A stretch of DNA of 64,000 nt from Allobogoriella deserti (GTDB lineage Bacteria > Actinomycetota > Actinomycetes > Actinomycetales > Actinomycetaceae): contig NZ_JBHUEE010000001.1 in assembly GCF_042680605.1 (NCBI RefSeq), positions 434,001 to 498,000 of the forward strand, given 5' to 3'. The position numbers and the translations under genes are program-made. Positions within the stretch are counted from its first letter, which is position 1, and the number at the start of each line of letters is the position of its first letter. The notes under the pieces were generated by a model. It saw only the letters and a list, made by a program, of their open reading frames with translations. It did no database searches and was not told the origin of the DNA. This document shows, in pieces, positions 59,229 through 64,000 of the stretch.

Positions 59229-60542
59229 GTGAGCGATGAGACCCCCCGCCCGGCGACCGAGCCCGGCGACCCCGCAGACCGGCCCGAGGGGGCCACCGCC
59301 CGGACCGGCGGCACGCCGGCCGCGGGCCCGCAGGACGGACCGATCGAGACCCGCACCCGCGAGCTGCTGCGCGAGATCCTGTCCGGCTCCTGGCTCGTCT
59401 CGCTGCTGGCGATCGTCCTCGCCCTGCTCGCCGGCGCCGTCCTCATCGCCGTCGCCGACTCCGACGTCCAGGAGGCGGCCGGCTACTTCTTCGCCCGTCC
59501 CGCCGACACCCTCGAGGCCGTCTGGAACGCGGTGTACGCCGCCTACGAGGCACTGTTCCGCGGCGCCGTCTACGACTTCCGCGCGGACAGCCCCACCCGG
59601 GCGATCCGGCCGGTCACCGAGACGCTGACCTTCGCGACCCCGTTGATCCTCGCCGGGCTCGGCCTCGCTGTCGCCTTCCGTGCCGGGCTGCTCAACATCG
59701 GTGGCCAAGGCCAGATCATCCTCGGTGCCGTCTTCGGCGCGTTCATCGGGTTCAGTGCCGACCTGCCGGTGGTGCTGCACGTGACACTCGCGGCGCTCGG
59801 GGCCGCCCTCGGCGGCGCCATCTGGGCGGGCATCGCCGGTGTCCTCAAGGCCAAGACCGGGGCCAACGAGGTCATCGTCACGATCATGCTCAACAACATC
59901 GGGCTCTACCTCGTCGCCTACCTGCTGACCACGCAGGCCTTCCGGGTACCGGGCTCACCCAACCCGATCTCGCCGCAGATCCCCACCGAGACCGCCGCGT
60001 ACCCGCTCCTGCTCGAGGCGCCGTTCCGGCTGCACGCCGGGTTCCTGCTGGCCATCCTCGCCACCGGTGCGGTGTGGTGGCTGCTCGACCGGTCCACCAC
60101 CGGGTTCGAGATCCGTGCCGCCGGTGCGAATCCGCACGCGGCCCGCACCGCCGGCATCTCGGTGGACCGCGTCGTCATCCTCACCATGGTGGTCTCCGGC
60201 GCTCTGTGCGGCCTCGCCGGTTCGGCCCAGGTTCTCGGCACCGAGCACGTGCTCACCGGCGGCGTCGCAGCGAGCTACGGCTTCGACGCCATCACCGTCG
60301 CCCTGCTCGGCCGGTCGAAGCCCGTCGGCACCTTCCTCGCCGGCGTCCTGTTCGGTGCCTTGCGCGCAGGAGGAGTGCTCATGCAGTCGGAGACCTCGAT
60401 CGACATCATCCTCGTCGTTCAGTCGATCATCGTCCTGCTCATCGCCGCCCCGCCGCTCGTCCGGTCCGTCTTCCGTTTGCCCAGCCCGGACGCGCGCCCT
60501 CGCCGCCGAGCGGGCGCCGCGACCACGGAGGTGACGGCGTGA
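59229..60542 (+). CDS. Nucleoside ABC importer permease 1
   Basis: 437 aa. A hydrophilic N-terminal tail of about 55 residues precedes 8-10 helices of the BPD_transp_2 fold, with FATPLILAGLGLAVAFRAGL, NIGGQGQIILGAVFGAFIG and the cytoplasmic loop EIRAAGANPHAARTAGI that contacts the ATPase. GTG 59229 follows the ATPase stop by 7 bp. Its stop overlaps the next permease by 4 nt (GTGA). Confidence 0.9.
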   Translation: MSDETPRPATEPGDPADRPEGATARTGGTPAAGPQDGPIETRTRELLREILSGSWLVSLLAIVLALLAGAVLIAVADSDVQEAAGYFFARPADTLEAVWNAVYAAYEALFRGAVYDFRADSPTRAIRPVTETLTFATPLILAGLGLAVAFRAGLLNIGGQGQIILGAVFGAFIGFSADLPVVLHVTLAALGAALGGAIWAGIAGVLKAKTGANEVIVTIMLNNIGLYLVAYLLTTQAFRVPGSPNPISPQIPTETAAYPLLLEAPFRLHAGFLLAILATGAVWWLLDRSTTGFEIRAAGANPHAARTAGISVDRVVILTMVVSGALCGLAGSAQVLGTEHVLTGGVAASYGFDAITVALLGRSKPVGTFLAGVLFGALRAGGVLMQSETSIDIILVVQSIIVLLIAAPPLVRSVFRLPSPDARPRRRAGAATTEVTA

Positions 60543-61813
60543 GCGCCGCCGTGGCCACCGGGCCCCGCGCCGAGGAGCGGGCCCTGGCGCCGGTCTCCTG
60601 GCGCTGGCCGATCATCTATGCCGTCTTCACCCTCGTCGCGCTCGCGTTCCTGCGCGTCGGCGACGGAGCGACGACGTTCCGCATCTCCCGCGCCGGAGAC
60701 TTCTTCGAGATCCCCGACGTCTCGCTGCCCGCACTGGCGACCAACCTCGTACTGCTGGCCGTCATGGCTGCCGCCACGGCCGTCGCCGTGCGCCGCGCGC
60801 TGCGCCGGGCGCCGATCGGCTGGTGGGTCCCCGCCGCTTTCGGCATCGCGTTCGTCCTCGCGTTCCTGACCTGGGTGGGAGCCGGCCGCACCACACTCAT
60901 CCCGTTGACCACCCTCCTGGCCGGCGCGCTCGCCCTGTCCGTGCCACTGGTGTTCGGGGCGATGTCCGGCGTCATCTGCGAGCGTTCGGGCGTCATCAAC
61001 ATCGCCATCGAGGGGCAGCTCTTGGCGGGGGCCTTCCTCGCCGCCGTCGTCGGATCCCTGACGGCGAGCGCCTACCTGGGGATGGCGGCGGCGCCGATCG
61101 CCGGGGCGCTCGTCGGCGGCCTGCTGGCGTTCTTCGCCGTGCGCTACTGGGTCGATCAGATCATCGTGGGCGTTGTCCTCAACGTGCTCGTGGTGGGTCT
61201 GACGAGCTTCCTCTTCTCCACCGTGCTCACGGAGAACTCGGCGGTCCTCAACGCGCGCCAGTCCATGCCGGACATCCCGATCCCCGGCCTGGCGTACATC
61301 CCCGTCATCGGCCCGGTCCTGTTCCGGCAGTCCCTGCTGGTCTACCTGATGTACGCGGCCGTCATCGCGGCCCACATCCTCCTCTTCCGCAGCCGCTGGG
61401 GCCTGCGTACCCGCGCCGTCGGGGAGCACCCGAAGGCCGCGGACACGGTCGGCATCAAGGTCGAGCGGACCCGGGTGGTCAACACCGTCATCGGTGGCGC
61501 CGTCGCAGGTCTCGGCGGAGCGTTCTTCACCGTGGGCTCGGGTCTGGCCTTCGGCCGCGAGATGTCGGCCGGACAGGGGTACATCGCGCTCGCGGCGATG
61601 ATCCTGGGCCGGTGGAGCCCGAAGGGCGCGGTCGCCGCGGCGCTGATGTTCGGCTTCGCCCGCAGCCTGGTCAACATGCTCTCCGGTGCCGGGGCGGGCA
61701 TCTCCTCGGACCTGCTGCTGATGCTGCCCTACGCCGTCACCATCCTCGCCGTCGCCGGTTTCGTGGGCCGGGTGCGCCCGCCGGCCGCCGAGAACGTGCC
61801 GTACGTCAAGTGA
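60539..61813 (+). CDS. Nucleoside ABC importer permease 2
   Basis: 424 aa, BPD_transp_2 fold with about ten helices. The family hallmarks are GAMSGVICERSGVINIAIEG and RTRAVGEHPKAADTVGI, the ATPase-contacting loop. It forms a heterodimer with permease 1. GTG 60539 overlaps the permease 1 stop. It is followed 70 bp later by cdd, tying uptake to pyrimidine nucleoside salvage. Confidence 0.9.
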   Translation: MSAAVATGPRAEERALAPVSWRWPIIYAVFTLVALAFLRVGDGATTFRISRAGDFFEIPDVSLPALATNLVLLAVMAAATAVAVRRALRRAPIGWWVPAAFGIAFVLAFLTWVGAGRTTLIPLTTLLAGALALSVPLVFGAMSGVICERSGVINIAIEGQLLAGAFLAAVVGSLTASAYLGMAAAPIAGALVGGLLAFFAVRYWVDQIIVGVVLNVLVVGLTSFLFSTVLTENSAVLNARQSMPDIPIPGLAYIPVIGPVLFRQSLLVYLMYAAVIAAHILLFRSRWGLRTRAVGEHPKAADTVGIKVERTRVVNTVIGGAVAGLGGAFFTVGSGLAFGREMSAGQGYIALAAMILGRWSPKGAVAAALMFGFARSLVNMLSGAGAGISSDLLLMLPYAVTILAVAGFVGRVRPPAAENVPYVK

Positions 61814-61883
61814 TCGGGGTCCTGGCCGGTGCCCGGTCCGGGCGGTTGACGTCCACCACCGTGGGATGCGGCAAGGTGGGGGT

Positions 61884-62338
61884 ATGTCCGCCGAACCGAT
61901 GACCGACCCCGCTGTCTGGACGGATCTGCATGACCTCGCGGTCGAGGCGATGCGGACCGCGTACGCGCCCTACTCCGGCTACCAGGTCGGCGCGGCCGCC
62001 CTCGTCACCGACGGACGCACCGTCTCTGGCTGCAACGTCGAGAACGCCGCCTACGGCGTGACGCTCTGCGCGGAGTGCGGCCTCGTCTCCGAGCTGGTCC
62101 GCAGCGGTGGCGGCCGGCTCGTGGCCTTCCTGTGCGTGGACGGTGCGGGCGAGTTGACCAGCCCATGCGGGCGCTGCCGCCAGCTCCTGTTCGAACATGG
62201 CGGGCCCGACCTCGAGGTCAAGCTGCCCGGTGGTGTGCGGCGGATGTCGGACGTGCTGCCGGAGGCGTTCGGGCCGGACCGGCTGGACGGCCCGGAGCGA
62301 GCGGACGGACTGCAGGAGCCGGAGAAGGAGGTGCCGTG

Positions 62339-62339
<1 letters not shown>
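61884..62339 (+). CDS. cdd: Cytidine deaminase
   Basis: 151 aa, homotetrameric type. Zinc and catalytic motifs: NVENAAYGVTLCAECGL (C-A-E) and SPCGRCRQLLFEH (PCxxC). It deaminates cytidine and deoxycytidine to uridine and deoxyuridine. ATG 61884 follows AAGGTGGGGG. Its stop overlaps the deoA start by 1 nt (TGATG). The C-terminal about 25 residues are longer than usual. Confidence 0.93.
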
Positions 62340-63628
<1,289 letters not shown>

Positions 63629-63661
63629 CACCACGACCCACCGCTCCGGCACCCTGTCGGA

Positions 63662-64000
63662 ATGGATCTGCTGCGTCGCCTCTCCGTCGGGGCGCTCCTC
63701 GCGCCGCTCGCCCGCCCGGTGACCGGCGCCGGTCCGACGGCGGAGTCCTCCGCCGGAGGGTCCGGACCGGTTGCCGCAGCCATGGGCCGCCACCGGGGCA
63801 GGCTTCGCCGTCATCCGGCGACGACCGTGCCGCCGCAGCCCGTGGTGCTCGGCGGCGCACGGGTGGTGCAGGTCGACGGCGCGTCCTGCGGCTCGACGGT
63901 GCTGCTCATGCTCGCGGCCACCGGCGACCCGGTGCTCGCCCGATGGCTGGAGACCGGCGAGCTGCCTGCGGGCCTCCTGCCGCACCGGATGCCGCCGGAG
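63662..64000 (+). CDS. Hypothetical protein, N-terminal part (cut by window edge)
   Basis: An open frame from ATG 63662 runs to the window end (113 codons). The first 60 residues are basic, with a hydrophobic start (SVGALLAPLARPV), and are likely disordered. Then comes VQVDGASCGSTVLLMLAATG, a Gln and a Cys-Gly in a hydrophobic helix, reminiscent of a papain-like cysteine-protease start, but I do not recognise a family. CACCCT lies 7 nt before the ATG, resembling the leaderless -10 elements of the region. It follows deoA by 33 bp. Confidence 0.5.
   Translation, partial: MDLLRRLSVGALLAPLARPVTGAGPTAESSAGGSGPVAAAMGRHRGRLRRHPATTVPPQPVVLGGARVVQVDGASCGSTVLLMLAATGDPVLARWLETGELPAGLLPHRMPPE

Overview
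This window comes from a high-GC (about 70 %) actinobacterial chromosome. Evidence: dense codon-biased genes with many GTG starts, repeated leaderless -10 elements (TAnnnT 6-7 nt before the start codon), and actinobacterial marker families such as GuaB3, DUF3817 beside guaA, DUF6350, DUF3017, monomeric isocitrate dehydrogenase and a phosphoketolase-Pta-AckA operon. Order Micrococcales is a reasonable inference, but I cannot name a genus. No rRNA, tRNA, insertion sequence, prophage or CRISPR array was seen. Most of the window is core genome.

Layout. 1-5 kb: 3' end of guaB, a DEDDh exonuclease (-), a CoA-type Nudix hydrolase, guaB3, a GNAT acetyltransferase, ptsH (HPr) and fumC, followed by a broken DUF1990 remnant. 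5.9-11.7 kb: the minus-strand operon xfp-pta-ackA, which converts sugar phosphates to acetyl-phosphate, acetyl-CoA and acetate/ATP. 11.9-16.6 kb: SURF1, then a two-gene heterodimeric ABC exporter (-) whose nucleotide-binding motifs are degenerate in complementary places, with a perfect MerR/SoxR-type dyad just upstream. 16.7-20.7 kb: DUF3817, guaA, a GT4 glycosyltransferase and a MazF-like toxin with only a start-less antitoxin remnant. 20.7-24.8 kb: a LiaFSR-like envelope-stress locus (PspC membrane proteins divergent from a PspC-histidine kinase and a NarL-type regulator). 24.9-32.5 kb: small membrane proteins, an RlmA-like methyltransferase, a HExxH membrane protein, PcrA helicase and an acyltransferase-SGNH protein.

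32.6-34.9 kb: sucCD with a strong terminator. 34.9-35.8 kb: a small HTH regulator and a ClpN-domain protein preceded by twin operators overlapping their promoter. 35.9-37.5 kb: DUF6350. 38-50 kb: purN, purH (ZTP riboswitch), FAD oxidoreductase, DUF3017, icd, mdh, GNAT, glyA-folD (second ZTP riboswitch), xthA and a PIG-L deacetylase. 50.4-56.2 kb: galK (-), 2H phosphoesterase, YihY, manC and an M20 amidohydrolase. 56.4-63.6 kb: a BMP-type nucleoside ABC importer followed by cdd and deoA, a coherent uptake and salvage unit. The window ends inside an unrecognised gene.

How the genes work together. GlyA and FolD make the 10-formyl-THF that PurN and PurH consume, and both units carry a ZTP riboswitch, which senses failure of that step. 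GuaB and GuaA complete GMP synthesis. fumC, sucCD, icd and mdh cover much of the TCA cycle, and icd and sucC share a 13-nt upstream motif. I did not find an obviously new multi-gene system. The least conventional elements are the complementary-degenerate ABC pair with its SoxR-like box, the HTH/ClpN operon with twin operators, and the orphaned MazF.
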